A stretch of 64,000 nucleotides of DNA, taken from contig NZ_SOAP01000001.1 of NCBI RefSeq assembly GCF_004364805.1, positions 2,024,147 through 2,088,146 on the forward strand, given 5' to 3'. Of the stretch, positions 15,156-25,900 are shown piece after piece (position 1 is the first letter of the stretch; every line of letters starts with the position of its first letter). The stretch comes from Pelagimonas phthalicica (lineage in GTDB: Bacteria; Pseudomonadota; Alphaproteobacteria; Rhodobacterales; Rhodobacteraceae). The notes beneath the pieces are model-generated. The model saw nothing but the letters and a program-made list of their open reading frames with translations, had not been told where the DNA came from and made no database searches. The translations under genes were made by a program, and so were the position numbers.

Positions 15156-17867
15156 ATGGCGCTGTCCCGTCGCACCGGTGCCCGGTTCCAGGCCTCTATC
15201 TGGCCGGGTTTCGTGGATGCGATGACCGGGCTTTTGCTGGTTCTGACCTTTGTGCTGTCGATCTTTATGGCCGTGCAATTTGTGCTGCGCGAAACCATTT
15301 CCGGGCAGGAAACCGAGCTGGATACGCTGGCCTCCGAAGTCGCCGCCTTGGCGCAGGCCTTGGGTGTTCAGGAACGCCGCAACACCGCCCTGAATAACGA
15401 GCTGGGCGAATTGCAGGCCACGCTTAGCGATAATGAAACCCGGCTGACCGAACAGGCACAGATCATCTCGGCCCTGACAGCGACCCGCGACCGTCAGGCT
15501 GCCGATCTTGCCGCCGCCGCTGATCGGATCGCCAGTTTCGAAGAGCAAGTCGCCGGGCTTCTCAGCGAACGGGACGATCTGACAGCCGCTTTGACCCGGG
15601 CGAAATCCCAGATCGATGAACAGGCCGAGGCTGCTTTGTTGGCAGCAGCCAAACGCGAAGCGCTTGAGGCGGTGCTGAAAGACCTTCAGGACAAGAACGC
15701 CGCGCAAGAGGCGCAGATTGGCACGCTGACCGGCGAATTGGACGACACCAAAAAGGCGCTGAGCGAAGAGGAAAAACAGCGCTTGGCCGAGGCGCAAACC
15801 GCTGATCTCCTCCGCAAACGCCTTGAAGAGGCCGGGGCCGAGCTGACCGCCATGACGCTCGCTTTGGAAGAAGAGCGCAAAAAGGCCGAGGAGACCCTGA
15901 CCCTGCTCGCCGCCGCCCGCAAGGCTGAGGCGGATTTGAACGCGCAACTGGCGGCCGCGCTTATCGCGGGTCAGACCAAAGCCACCGATTTGCAGGCGCA
16001 ACTGGATGTGGCCCAGGTCGAAAAGACCCGTCTTGAGGCCGAGTTGGCCCAGCTCAAGGCCGCAGGCAGCGAAGCCGATACGCGCCTGTCACAACTGCAG
16101 GCCGATCTTAAGGCAGAGCAAGCCGCGCGCGCAGATGCGGAATCTGCCCTGACAGATGAGCGCGCCGCCCGAACGGATGCCGGGACTGCGCTGGTCGAAG
16201 AGCGCAACGCACGTCTGGCCGCCGAGACGGCCCTGGCTGATGAACGCGATGCCCGTGCCAAGGCCGAAGCCGCACTGAAACAGGCAAAACAGGCGGCGAC
16301 CGCCTCTGAGACCAAGCTGTCAGATCTTTCCGCTCAACTCGCTGCTGCCCTGGCGCGATTGACCGAAGCGGACGCCTTGGAAACAGAACTGACGGCGTTG
16401 CAGGCCAAGAACGACAGCCTGAGCGAACAGCTCTCAACCGCAAAAGCACAGGCTGCGGAGGCGGCGTCGGAAATGGCCGTGGCCGTTGAACAGCGCCGTG
16501 TTCTGGAGATCGCGGCCAAAGACGCACAGGCGCAATTGGTGGCGGCACAATCCGGGTTGGATGATCTCAAGGCCGAAGCCGCTGATCTTGCCGCCCGGCT
16601 GTCCTCGTCAGAAGAGCAAGGTACGGCTGGCGATGCCCGTGTGGCCGAGTTGCAGGGGCAGGTTGCCGGGTTGCAAACCGAATTGGACGCAGCTGTGAAA
16701 CGCTCGGATGATCGCCAATTGCGCATCGACGCGCTCAGCGCTGAAAACGCCGATTTGACCCAGCAGTTGACCTCGCTCGGAGAGGCAGCCGTGGATCAGG
16801 CAGAACTCATTGCGGCGCAAAACCGCGCTGACCGCTTGGCTGCTGAACTGGAAGCGGCCAAAACCCGCGATACCGCACGCGACACTGTCATTGCCGGTCT
16901 GAGAAAATCCTTGGCCGAGGCTGAGGCGCGGGCTGTTCAGGTCGAAGATGACAGCCGCTCGCTCGAAGAACGGCTTGCCGCAGCTTTGGCAGCGCGGCTT
17001 GAGGCGCAAAGCTCGGTCGAGGATGTGCGCGCCAAACTGGTCGCGGCCCTGGCCGCGCAAAAGGCAGCCGAGGCTGACCTGGAGGCCAGACTGACCGAAG
17101 CAGAGGAAAAACAGGTCTTGCTGTCGCAGGCGCAATCGGAATTGGCAGAGAGCACAGACCGCGCCACCAAAGCCGAAAAGCAGGCGGAGTTGCTGAACCA
17201 GCAGGTTGCCGCCTTGCGTCAGCAGTTGGGGGAATTGCAGGCGCTCTTGGATGACGCCAAGGTCCGCGATATCGAGGCGCAAGTGCAGTTGCAAAACCTT
17301 GGCTCGGAACTGAACGCCGCCGTTGCCCGCCTTGCCGCTGAGGAACGCAAGCGTCGCAAGCTGGAAGAGGCAGAGCGCAAACGTCTGGAAGAAGAGAAAA
17401 AGGATCTGGAACGCTATCGGTCCGAGTTCTTTGGTCGCCTGCGCGATGTTGTCGGCACCCGCGAAGGGGTGCGGATCGAAGGCGACCGGTTTGTCTTCTC
17501 CTCCGAAGTGCTCTTCCCGCCCGGCGATTCCGAACTCTCTGCCTTGGGTAAGCGCGAGATCGCCAAGGTGGCCAATATCCTGCGTGAGATCTCCAATGAA
17601 ATCCCCGATGGCATTGATTGGGTGATCCGGGTTGACGGCCATACCGACAATGTCCCGGTCCGCCCCGGTGCAGAATTTGCCGATAACTGGGAACTTAGCC
17701 AGGCGCGGGCGCTGTCAGTGGTGCGCGACCTGATCGACTCCTACGGCATCGCGCCTCAGCGGCTGGCGGCCAACGGGTTCGGGCAATACCAGCCGGTCAA
17801 TCCCGAAAACTCCGCCGAGGCCCGCGCGCAGAACCGCCGGATCGAGCTAAAGCTGACTGAGCGCTAA
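15156..17867 (+). CDS. Giant coiled-coil OmpA/MotB-like stator partner
   Basis: A 903-residue protein. One N-terminal membrane helix (about 19-46) begins FVDAMTGLLLVLTF; D21 sits where MotB/ExbD/TolR carry the proton-binding Asp. Residues about 50-760 are an almost unbroken Ala/Glu/Leu/Gln-rich coiled coil. The last roughly 140 residues form an OmpA-like peptidoglycan-binding domain (VDGHTDNVPV, NWELSQARALSVV, RLAANGFG, NRRIELKL). The topology implies the coil lies in the periplasm. Together with the MotA-like gene it forms a proton-driven stator anchored to peptidoglycan; what it drives is unknown. It overlaps the M23 gene by 4 nt, tail to tail. Confidence 0.85.
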   Translation: MALSRRTGARFQASIWPGFVDAMTGLLLVLTFVLSIFMAVQFVLRETISGQETELDTLASEVAALAQALGVQERRNTALNNELGELQATLSDNETRLTEQAQIISALTATRDRQAADLAAAADRIASFEEQVAGLLSERDDLTAALTRAKSQIDEQAEAALLAAAKREALEAVLKDLQDKNAAQEAQIGTLTGELDDTKKALSEEEKQRLAEAQTADLLRKRLEEAGAELTAMTLALEEERKKAEETLTLLAAARKAEADLNAQLAAALIAGQTKATDLQAQLDVAQVEKTRLEAELAQLKAAGSEADTRLSQLQADLKAEQAARADAESALTDERAARTDAGTALVEERNARLAAETALADERDARAKAEAALKQAKQAATASETKLSDLSAQLAAALARLTEADALETELTALQAKNDSLSEQLSTAKAQAAEAASEMAVAVEQRRVLEIAAKDAQAQLVAAQSGLDDLKAEAADLAARLSSSEEQGTAGDARVAELQGQVAGLQTELDAAVKRSDDRQLRIDALSAENADLTQQLTSLGEAAVDQAELIAAQNRADRLAAELEAAKTRDTARDTVIAGLRKSLAEAEARAVQVEDDSRSLEERLAAALAARLEAQSSVEDVRAKLVAALAAQKAAEADLEARLTEAEEKQVLLSQAQSELAESTDRATKAEKQAELLNQQVAALRQQLGELQALLDDAKVRDIEAQVQLQNLGSELNAAVARLAAEERKRRKLEEAERKRLEEEKKDLERYRSEFFGRLRDVVGTREGVRIEGDRFVFSSEVLFPPGDSELSALGKREIAKVANILREISNEIPDGIDWVIRVDGHTDNVPVRPGAEFADNWELSQARALSVVRDLIDSYGIAPQRLAANGFGQYQPVNPENSAEARAQNRRIELKLTER

Positions 17868-18823
17868 TTCACTGTCACATGAACAAAGCGATGCGCAATC
17901 ACCTTGCCCTTGCGAGTCAGCAACGCCTCACCCAGATATTCACCCTTGGGCCAACCGCCTGGCGGGGCTTTGCGGCCAAAGGCGCGTAAATGGCTGGCCT
18001 GTGGGGATTTTAGCACGATTTCGCGTTCAAAGATCTCACCCTCTGGCCCGCTTGCCGACAGGGTCAGCAGGTCGCCATGTTGGGCATAGGCTGCGTGCAT
18101 ATAGACAACAAGTGGCTGGGTAGAGGCGCTTGTTTCGCGAAAGGCGCCGCCACTGCGCACCTCTTTCAGATCCGGAATGTGGTCTGAAAACCCGGCGGTC
18201 ATGATCCCGGTTTTGGTATAGGGGATGGGCTCTTGCCAAAGGCTTGTATCCGAGGCCTCACATTGCCCCAATGGGCCGGTTTGAAACGGATCAACCAGCG
18301 CCTTGCCCTGAAAAAGCGAAAAATGCAGATGCGGGTGGTTGGTTTGGCCCGACAGACCAACGAAACCTAAAACCTGCCCCTGTTCGACATTTTCGCCAGG
18401 TTGAACGGTGATTGAACCCAGTTTCAGGTGGCAATATTGCGTGCGCCAGCCATCTGCATGGGTCACGATCACCGCGTTCCCGCAGGCATTCTGGCTGGTG
18501 ACACCGCGCATGAGTCGATCATCCGGCATTTCATCGCGGGTTCGAAACACAACGCCATCGGCAGCGGCCAGAACGGCGACGCCCTTGGTGATCTCGTCAA
18601 AACTGAGCAGGGCGAAATCCGTGCCCTTATGCCCGTCGCGGCTGTTCAACCCGCAGGCAAAATCGGTCTGTTTGCCTTTGGCCGGGTCGTGATCGACGTA
18701 ATCCTCGACAAAACAGGTTTCCCCGATAGTGCAGTCCAAAGGAAAACCCAGACGAAACGAGTCCGCCTGGGTTTGATTTGCCAGGAGCATGGCGGCCCCA
18801 ACGAAGGGCGCACACCAGCGCAT
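17864..18823 (-). CDS. Secreted M23-family metallopeptidase
   Basis: A 319-residue protein with a signal peptide ([20 protein letters not shown]). The LytM/M23 domain shows GHKGTDFA (H-x3-D zinc ligands) and the C-terminal NHPHLHFSLF (H-x-H). It probably trims peptidoglycan or regulates an amidase. Its ATG shares one base with the clpA stop on the minus strand, so it is coupled to clpA. It lies tail to tail with the OmpA-like stator gene; both products act on peptidoglycan, which may be coincidental. Confidence 0.88.
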   Translation of the reverse strand: MRWCAPFVGAAMLLANQTQADSFRLGFPLDCTIGETCFVEDYVDHDPAKGKQTDFACGLNSRDGHKGTDFALLSFDEITKGVAVLAAADGVVFRTRDEMPDDRLMRGVTSQNACGNAVIVTHADGWRTQYCHLKLGSITVQPGENVEQGQVLGFVGLSGQTNHPHLHFSLFQGKALVDPFQTGPLGQCEASDTSLWQEPIPYTKTGIMTAGFSDHIPDLKEVRSGGAFRETSASTQPLVVYMHAAYAQHGDLLTLSASGPEGEIFEREIVLKSPQASHLRAFGRKAPPGGWPKGEYLGEALLTRKGKVIAHRFVHVTVN

Positions 18824-21153
18824 CAATCTGCGGTCAGCAGAGGAGGTTTTTTCTTCGAGCTGATCTTGGGCGTTTTTGGCCCTTCGAGGTTCAGCACCAA
18901 TTCGCCATCTTTGATCGACACCTTGACCAGCCCGCCTTTCATCAGCTTGCCAAATAGCAGCTCTTCGGCGAGGGGCTTTTTGATGTGTTCCTGAATGACG
19001 CGACCCAGTGGGCGCGCACCCATTTTGTCATCATAACCCTTATCGGCCAGCCATTCAGCCGCCGGACGGGTCAGTTCAATCGACACACCGCGGTCCATCA
19101 GCTGCGCTTCGAGCTGCAGCACGAATTTCTCAACCACCTGCAGGATCACATCCTTGGGCAGCGGTGCAAAGCTGATCACCGCATCCAGTCGGTTGCGGAA
19201 TTCCGGCGTGAAGGTGCGTTCTATCGCGGCGGTATCCTCACCCTCGCGGCGGTCACGGCCAAAGCCGATGGCGGATTTCGCCTGCTCAGCCGCGCCAGCA
19301 TTCGAGGTCATGATCAAGATCACATTGCGGAAATCCACCGTGCGTCCATTGTGATCGGTCAGCGTGCCGTGATCCATCACCTGGAGCAGGATGTTGTAAA
19401 CATCCGGATGCGCCTTTTCGATTTCATCAAGCAGCAGCACGCAATGCGGATGTTGATCGACACCATCGGTCAGTTGGCCACCTTGATCAAAGCCGACATA
19501 GCCGGGAGGCGCGCCAATCAGACGCGACACCGCGTGCTTCTCCATATATTCCGACATGTCGAAACGCAGCAGTTCCACACCAAGGTTATCGGCCAATTGC
19601 TTGGCGACCTCAGTTTTACCCACACCGGTTGGACCGGCGAACAGGTAGTTGCCGATGGGTTTTTCAGGTTCGCGTAGACCAGCCCGCGCCAATTTGATTG
19701 CCGAAGACAGCGCGTCGATGGCGTTGTCCTGACCAAACACCACGCGTTTCAGGGTCTTTTCCAGATCCTTCAGCATCTCGGCATCGTCTTTCGAGACGTT
19801 TTTCGGCGGGATGCGCGCGATTTTGGCGACAACGGCCTCAATCTCTTTGGCACCGATGGTTTTGCGTCGTTTGCTTTCGGCCACCAGATGCTGGGCGGCA
19901 CCAGCCTCATCAATCACATCAATCGCCTTATCCGGCAGCTTGCGGTCATTGATGTAACGCGCCGACAGTTCCACAGCGGATTTGATCGCATCAGCGGTGT
20001 ATTTTACGCTGTGATGCTCCTCAAAATACGGCTTGAGGCCCTTGAGGATCTTGACGGTGTCGTCAACCGACGGCTCATTCACGTCGATCTTTTGGAAGCG
20101 ACGCGACAGCGCGCGGTCTTTTTCGAAATGCTGGCGGAACTCTTTGTATGTGGTCGAGCCCATGGTGCGCAGCTTGCCACCCTGCAGGGCTGGCTTCAGC
20201 AGATTCGAGGCATCCATCGCCCCGCCAGAGGTCGCGCCAGCGCCGATAACCGTATGAATCTCATCAATGAACAGAACGGCGTCCGGGTGGTCTTCCAACT
20301 CGGTCACAACCGCCTTTAGCCGTTCTTCAAAGTCACCGCGATAGCGGGTGCCGGCCAGCAATGCGCCCATATCCAGCGAGTAAATCGTGGTGTTCGACAG
20401 CACTTCGGGCGTTTCCCCCGCGACAATTTTGCGTGCCAGACCTTCTGCAATCGCGGTTTTACCCACGCCCGGATCACCCACCAGCAGTGGGTTGTTCTTG
20501 CGACGGCGGCAGAGCACCTGAATGCAGCGTTCCACCTCGTGATCACGGCCAATCAGCGGATCAATGTCGCCCTCGCCCGCCTTGACGTTCAGATCGACGC
20601 AGTATTTCGCCAGCGCGCTTTCCTTTTCAGCCCCGGCTTGCTGTGGCTCGACCTGCGGCGCTTCTTCCTCTTCTTCGGCACCGGAAACCGGGCGGCTTTC
20701 GCCATAGGCCGGGTCTTTGGCGACGCCATGGGCGATGAAATTCACCGCATCATAGCGCGTCATATCCTGTTCCTGCAGGAAATAGGCGGCATTGGATTCG
20801 CGCTCGGCAAAGATGGCGACCAGCACATTGGCCCCGGTCACTTCGGTCCGGCCGGAAGATTGCACATGGATCGCCGCGCGCTGGATCACGCGTTGGAAGG
20901 CCGCTGTCGGAACCGCTTCTGACCCTTCGATATCGGTCACCAGATTCGCGAGATCCTCATCGACAAACTCCACCAGAGTTTGGCGCAGCTCTTCCGTATC
21001 CACGGAACAGGCTTTCATCACACGCGCCGCATCCGGTTCATCAATCAGCGCGAGCAATAAATGCTCAAGCGTTGCGAATTCATGGCTTCGGGAATTGGCC
21101 AAGGCCAAAGCTGCGTGGATTGCCTGCTCAAGTGTATTCGAAAATGAAGGCAC
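18823..21153 (-). CDS. clpA: ATP-dependent Clp protease ATP-binding subunit ClpA
   Basis: Hsp100/AAA+ unfoldase that feeds ClpP. The 776-residue protein has an N-terminal Clp_N double repeat (residues 1-145), a D1 AAA domain with Walker [14 protein letters not shown], and a D2 domain with [13 protein letters not shown] and the [12 protein letters not shown]alker B. The GTG start at 21153 gives the typical [14 protein letters not shown]-terminus and follows AGAGGAG. No clpS adaptor gene adjoins it, which departs from the common clpS-clpA pairing. Confidence 0.96.
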   Translation of the reverse strand: MPSFSNTLEQAIHAALALANSRSHEFATLEHLLLALIDEPDAARVMKACSVDTEELRQTLVEFVDEDLANLVTDIEGSEAVPTAAFQRVIQRAAIHVQSSGRTEVTGANVLVAIFAERESNAAYFLQEQDMTRYDAVNFIAHGVAKDPAYGESRPVSGAEEEEEAPQVEPQQAGAEKESALAKYCVDLNVKAGEGDIDPLIGRDHEVERCIQVLCRRRKNNPLLVGDPGVGKTAIAEGLARKIVAGETPEVLSNTTIYSLDMGALLAGTRYRGDFEERLKAVVTELEDHPDAVLFIDEIHTVIGAGATSGGAMDASNLLKPALQGGKLRTMGSTTYKEFRQHFEKDRALSRRFQKIDVNEPSVDDTVKILKGLKPYFEEHHSVKYTADAIKSAVELSARYINDRKLPDKAIDVIDEAGAAQHLVAESKRRKTIGAKEIEAVVAKIARIPPKNVSKDDAEMLKDLEKTLKRVVFGQDNAIDALSSAIKLARAGLREPEKPIGNYLFAGPTGVGKTEVAKQLADNLGVELLRFDMSEYMEKHAVSRLIGAPPGYVGFDQGGQLTDGVDQHPHCVLLLDEIEKAHPDVYNILLQVMDHGTLTDHNGRTVDFRNVILIMTSNAGAAEQAKSAIGFGRDRREGEDTAAIERTFTPEFRNRLDAVISFAPLPKDVILQVVEKFVLQLEAQLMDRGVSIELTRPAAEWLADKGYDDKMGARPLGRVIQEHIKKPLAEELLFGKLMKGGLVKVSIKDGELVLNLEGPKTPKISSKKKPPLLTAD

Positions 21154-21303
21154 GGGAGTGCTCCTCTTGTTTGTGCGCTGCCGTTGACCGCCAGCATGTC
21201 TTCTTAAGGTTAAAGTTTGGTCGATTACCGCCAAGCTTCAAGTTTTTTCTTTGTCAGGCCCGGTCACTTTTGGCCGCTTTCCCGTAACCGAGCGTGATTT
21301 CCG

Positions 21304-22065
21304 CTAGAATTTGTCCTTGCGGGCGCGAATTTCGGCAAAGACGTCGGCATCTGTTGCGTCTTCCAGCCCCAGACCCTTGCGAATGCCCGGATCAGAGGCG
21401 CGCAAAAACGGGTTGGTGGCCAGTTCCATAGACAGCGGCACCTGCGCGGTTGGCTTGTTTTCGGCGCGGGCAGTTTCAATGTCTTGGATGCGTGATGTAA
21501 GCGCCGCATTGTCAGGGTCAATGGTCAGCGCGAATTTTGCGTTGCCCATTGTGTATTCATGGCCGGAATAGACCATGGTTTCCGGCGGTAGCGCGGCGAG
21601 CTTGCTTAGGCTCTCCCACATCATGTCTGGCGTACCTTCAAACAGGCGGCCACATCCCAGCGCCATCAGGCTATCAGCGGTGAACACGGCACCACCCTTG
21701 GGGTAATAATACGCGATATGGCCAAGCGTATGGCCCGGAACGGATATCACCTGGCACAGCCCATCATCGGTGCCGCCGGAAAATCCGTCATCCAGGGCCA
21801 TGTCGAGTTTCTTGATCTTGTCCTCTTCGGCCTTGGGTCCCATGACCGGGCAACCATATTTGGCCTTCAGCTCATCAACCGCTTGAACATGGTCCCAATG
21901 GTGGTGGGTGATCATGATCACCCCGGGGGCCCAGCCGCGCGCCTCTAGCGCTGCAATGATCGGCGCGGCTTCGGGGGCGTCGATGATGGCCACGCCATCG
22001 GCGCTGTTCACCAGATAGGCATAGTTGTCTTCCAGACAGGGGACAGTAACAACTTCGAAAGGCAT
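21304..22065 (-). CDS. gloB: Hydroxyacylglutathione hydrolase (glyoxalase II)
   Basis: Metallo-beta-lactamase-fold enzyme that hydrolyses S-D-lactoylglutathione to D-lactate and glutathione. The 253-residue protein has the binuclear metal motif ITHHHWDHVQ (T-H-x-H-x-D-H), the VPGHTLGH His, the FTADSLMALGCGR Asp and the GHEYT His, plus the C-terminal substrate-binding helical region. It is divergent from the methyltransferase-like gene, with 73 bp between, a neighbourhood common in alphaproteobacteria. Confidence 0.95.
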   Translation of the reverse strand: MPFEVVTVPCLEDNYAYLVNSADGVAIIDAPEAAPIIAALEARGWAPGVIMITHHHWDHVQAVDELKAKYGCPVMGPKAEEDKIKKLDMALDDGFSGGTDDGLCQVISVPGHTLGHIAYYYPKGGAVFTADSLMALGCGRLFEGTPDMMWESLSKLAALPPETMVYSGHEYTMGNAKFALTIDPDNAALTSRIQDIETARAENKPTAQVPLSMELATNPFLRASDPGIRKGLGLEDATDADVFAEIRARKDKF

Positions 22066-22138
22066 GGCGTTTCCTTACGGTCAATGACAGAGTGCCCCCA
22101 GAGTGACGCATCTGTCACGGGGCTGCAATGGGGCTACC

Positions 22139-22900
22139 ATGCATCTGGACGTACAAGTTTTGCGCGATTTCTATTACCGCAGCGCGCTGGGGCGTGCGGC
22201 GCAAAAGATCATTCGCGACCAGGTGCGTACTTTCTGGCCCGAGGATCGCGCCAAGGGGCAGACCATGGCGGGGTTTGGCTTTGCCGTGCCCCTGCTGCGC
22301 CCCTATTTGCCCACCGCGCGCCGGGTGGTCGGCTTGATGCCCGCGCCGCAGGGGGTGATGCCCTGGCCTGCGGGCATGTCCAATGTCAGCGTGCTCTGCG
22401 AAGAAACCATGTGGCCGCTGGAAACCGGCCATGTGGACAAGCTGGTGTTGATGCATGGGCTGGAGACCTCGCAAAGCCCGGTCGAAGTGCTTGAGGAAGC
22501 CTATCGCGTGCTTGGCCCCGGTGGGCAGGCACTGTTCATCGTACCCAATCGCACCGGGCTTTGGGCGCGGGCGGATAAGACGCCGTTTGGCTTTGGTCGC
22601 CCCTATACATCAGGCCAGCTCGAAGCGCAGCTGCGCCAGCACGATTTTGTCCCCGAGGCGCATCTGTCAGTGCTCTACCAACCGCCCTCGACCCGGCGGT
22701 TTTGGATGAAAACCGGCCCGTTCTGGGAAAAGACCGGCCGCGCCATTCCGGCGGTCATGGCCGGGGGCGTGATGATGGTGCTGGCTTCAAAACGCCATCC
22801 GCCCCGCCACCGTGGTGTGGGCGAAGCGGCCAAGGTGCTGTCCCCTCTGGATGTGCTGACCCCGAAACCGGGCAAGGTTGCGGATCCTGTGGGAGGGTAA
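22139..22900 (+). CDS. Class I SAM methyltransferase-like protein
   Basis: A 253-residue protein related to the methyltransferase-11 group. The central [39 protein letters not shown] segment matches post-motif I to motif III of SAM methyltransferases. The expected glycine-rich motif I (ExGxGxG) is replaced by VVGLMPAP, so SAM binding may be impaired or unusual. The ATG at 22139 was chosen because the family alignment begins there. It is divergent from gloB; substrate unknown. Confidence 0.75.
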   Translation: MHLDVQVLRDFYYRSALGRAAQKIIRDQVRTFWPEDRAKGQTMAGFGFAVPLLRPYLPTARRVVGLMPAPQGVMPWPAGMSNVSVLCEETMWPLETGHVDKLVLMHGLETSQSPVEVLEEAYRVLGPGGQALFIVPNRTGLWARADKTPFGFGRPYTSGQLEAQLRQHDFVPEAHLSVLYQPPSTRRFWMKTGPFWEKTGRAIPAVMAGGVMMVLASKRHPPRHRGVGEAAKVLSPLDVLTPKPGKVADPVGG

Positions 22901-22922
22901 CGCGCGATCTGGCCGAGGTGCT

Positions 22923-25900
22923 CTACGAGGCAAAGGCCGCTTCGACACCAGCTTCGACATCGGCAAAGACGATGGCCGAAACATCAAAACTATCGACCCC
23001 AAGTTCAACACTGGCAAAGCTGCCATCACCCAACTCCAGCAAGAGTGTACCATCCGAATAGGTCGGCGTTACCGGTCCGGGCAGGTTGGAGGACAGGACA
23101 AGCACATCCTCAGCCGGGTCGAAATCCTCGACCTGGGCAATTTCCACCGGGTCATCCGCCGTGCCCCCCGAGGTCAGCCCCGGTGCCGCGACCTGAAACA
23201 CATCTGCCCCTTCGCCGCCATTCAAACCTGTGCCGCTACCGGCTGGCTCTGAATAGATCGCGCTGAGCGTGTCATTGCCCTCGCCACCGGTCGCGGTGTC
23301 CTCTCCGATCACAACGACAAAGTCGTCTCCGGCTTCGCCATTCGCGTGACCCAAGGCGCGCCAACCTGTTGTGTCCAAACGGATCACATCATCACCCTCA
23401 CCACCCCAGACGCCCAAGGCATATTCGGAATCGATCGTATCATTGCCCGCGCCGCCACCAACCGGCCCGGTCAGGGATGTGGTCAGGTCATCATCGCCCT
23501 CACCGCCCAAGACAGTCCGGACATCGATGGCATTCACAGTGTCATCGCCACCCATCCCATCAAAGAAGGTGGCCCCGACCACACCCGTGCTTTCGCCCTC
23601 ATCCGAGCCCAGAACTGGCAGGCGGTCGGTAAAGTCCTGTAAATCGGAAATGACGTTAAAGTTTAATGAGTCAAACGCGTATTCGCGAAATTCCAGCTCG
23701 GCATTGGTCGTAATCTCGGGCGGCATCTGTAGCGAATTGGTGATTACCGGCATGTCGCCATAGTCATCGTAGGGACCATAATTGCTCCCGGCCTCGCCCA
23801 AATCCCAGGACCCGAGTTCCGTCAGCCCATAGGTCTCAGCCAATGCGTCAATCTCAAAGGGGAAAGGCGCGTTCGGATCGCTGGTGGCCAGCCCGGAAAT
23901 GTCTTCGGGAATGACGGTGCCTTCTGGGACATGGAACAGGATCAACTCATACTCGTCCCCGCTGGCCGAAGCGGCATTGCCCGGGATAAACTCGACGCTG
24001 GACAGGACGGCCAGAACGCTGCCCGTTGCTTCGTCGCCAAATTCGACATTGACCACCCCTTGCGCGTTTTCACTGACCGAGACTCCGGGAACCGGGTCAG
24101 TTTCTGAGCCAAAGGTCGCGTCAATCTCACCCTCAATATCGGCATAAGTGATGGTCGAGACGTCGAAATTCTCAACGCCCAGATACACACTGGCAAAGCT
24201 GCCATCGCCCAACTCAAGCATAAGCGTGCCATCCGAATAGGTCGGCGTGACCGGTCCGGGCAGGTTGGAGGACAGGACAAGCACATCCTCAGCCGGGTCG
24301 AAATCGGCAAGCCGGGCCAATTGCAGAGGCGCATCCACGGTGTCGCCGGTCGTCAGGTCAGGGGCTGCGACTTGGAACGTGTCAAAGCCAGAACCACCCT
24401 CAAGCACCGGCACACCCTCGCCCATGCGATGAACTGCTGTAACGGTGTCGTTCCCGCTGTCGCCATACGCGTCCTCATTGCCGATCACAACCACATAGTC
24501 GTCGCCGTGACCGCCAATGGCAAGACCGTCATTGTTTTCACCTGCCTCTGTCAGGATCGCGTCATTGCCCTGGCCCCCCCAGACGCCAAAAGCATCCTCG
24601 GCAATGATGGTATCATTCCCGAAGCCACCACCAATTGCCCCGGTTTCCTCGGCGACTATCAGATCATTTCCGTCACCCCCAAGGATGTAGCCGGCACCGT
24701 CTGCAACAATCGTGTCGTCCCCTCCCTCGGCGTCGATGTGAGATGAATCAGAGACGATCTCATCACCTTCTTCTGATCCATAGACAGGGAAGTTGCGCAA
24801 ATAGGAGGCTTCATCGGGTATAGTCTGGATGCCCGATGATCCGTCGAAATAATGACGATAAACCAGGGGCTCATCAGATATGAATTGTGGCGGGGCGGTC
24901 AGGTTGTTCCACTCACGTGGCATTAAACCATCATCAAAGAACCCTTCGTCGTTGCTACCAGTCGTGCCCATGTACCAGCTGTCCAAAAGGGTTAAATCAA
25001 AAACGCTGGCTAAGCCGGATATTCCGTGTTCCCGAATTAATTCGAGTTCGTCTTCAGGCAAATCATAAAACCTGTCCGGGATTTCAACGCCTTCGGGCAC
25101 ATAGAAGACCATCACCGAATGCTCACTCTCGCCTGAAGAGCCTGGGTGGCCTCCATAAGTGTCGGATTCCTCTGAAATCCAGAACACCTGGATGCTGCCA
25201 TTGTCGTCTTCGCCCAGTTCAATCGAAACAGTTCCGTCTTCATTATGAACCAGCGTTGCCCCCAAGTCGGGGGCCTGCGTTGCAGCAAAAGCGGTGGCGA
25301 CCTCACCCTCAACATCGGCATAAGTGATGGTCGTGACGTCGAAATTCTCAACGCCCAGATACACACTGGCAAAGCTGCCATCGCCCAGTTCCAGCAAGAG
25401 TGTTCCATCTGAATAGGTCGGCGTGACCGGGCCGGGCAGGTTGGAGGACAGGACAAGCACATCCTCAGCCGGGTCGAAATCGGATATGGAGGCCAAGCGT
25501 TCCGGGTTATCGGCGGTCCCGCCGACAGAGTCGTCCATCGTGGTTATCTGGAATGTGTCGGCACCGCTACCGCCAGTCAGATACACCCCGTCACCGAATT
25601 CATAGGTATCCCCATGTACGGCTGTCAGGGTGTCAGCCCCTTCACCGCCCGACACTGAGGCATTCAGAACACCAACCAGATAATCATCGCCGGCTTCGCC
25701 AAAGACATCGTGATCACCCTCAAAATCCTCGGAGTTATCCAGGCGAATAACGTCATTTCCCTCGCCGCCATAAACATAGCCCGACGGTCCGACATCGATC
25801 GTATCATCCCCGGCTTCGCCATCGATGTGATGGGCGCTCAAGCTGTGGATCAGGTCATCGCCATTGCCGCCTTCGACCTCGCCCAGTCTGCCGCTTGCAT

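Noticed and set aside
13977..17867. Zorya-type defence system
   Set aside because: Only a ZorA/ZorB-like pair is present; no ZorC, ZorD or ZorE gene adjoins, and the long coil is on the OmpA-like partner instead of the channel protein.
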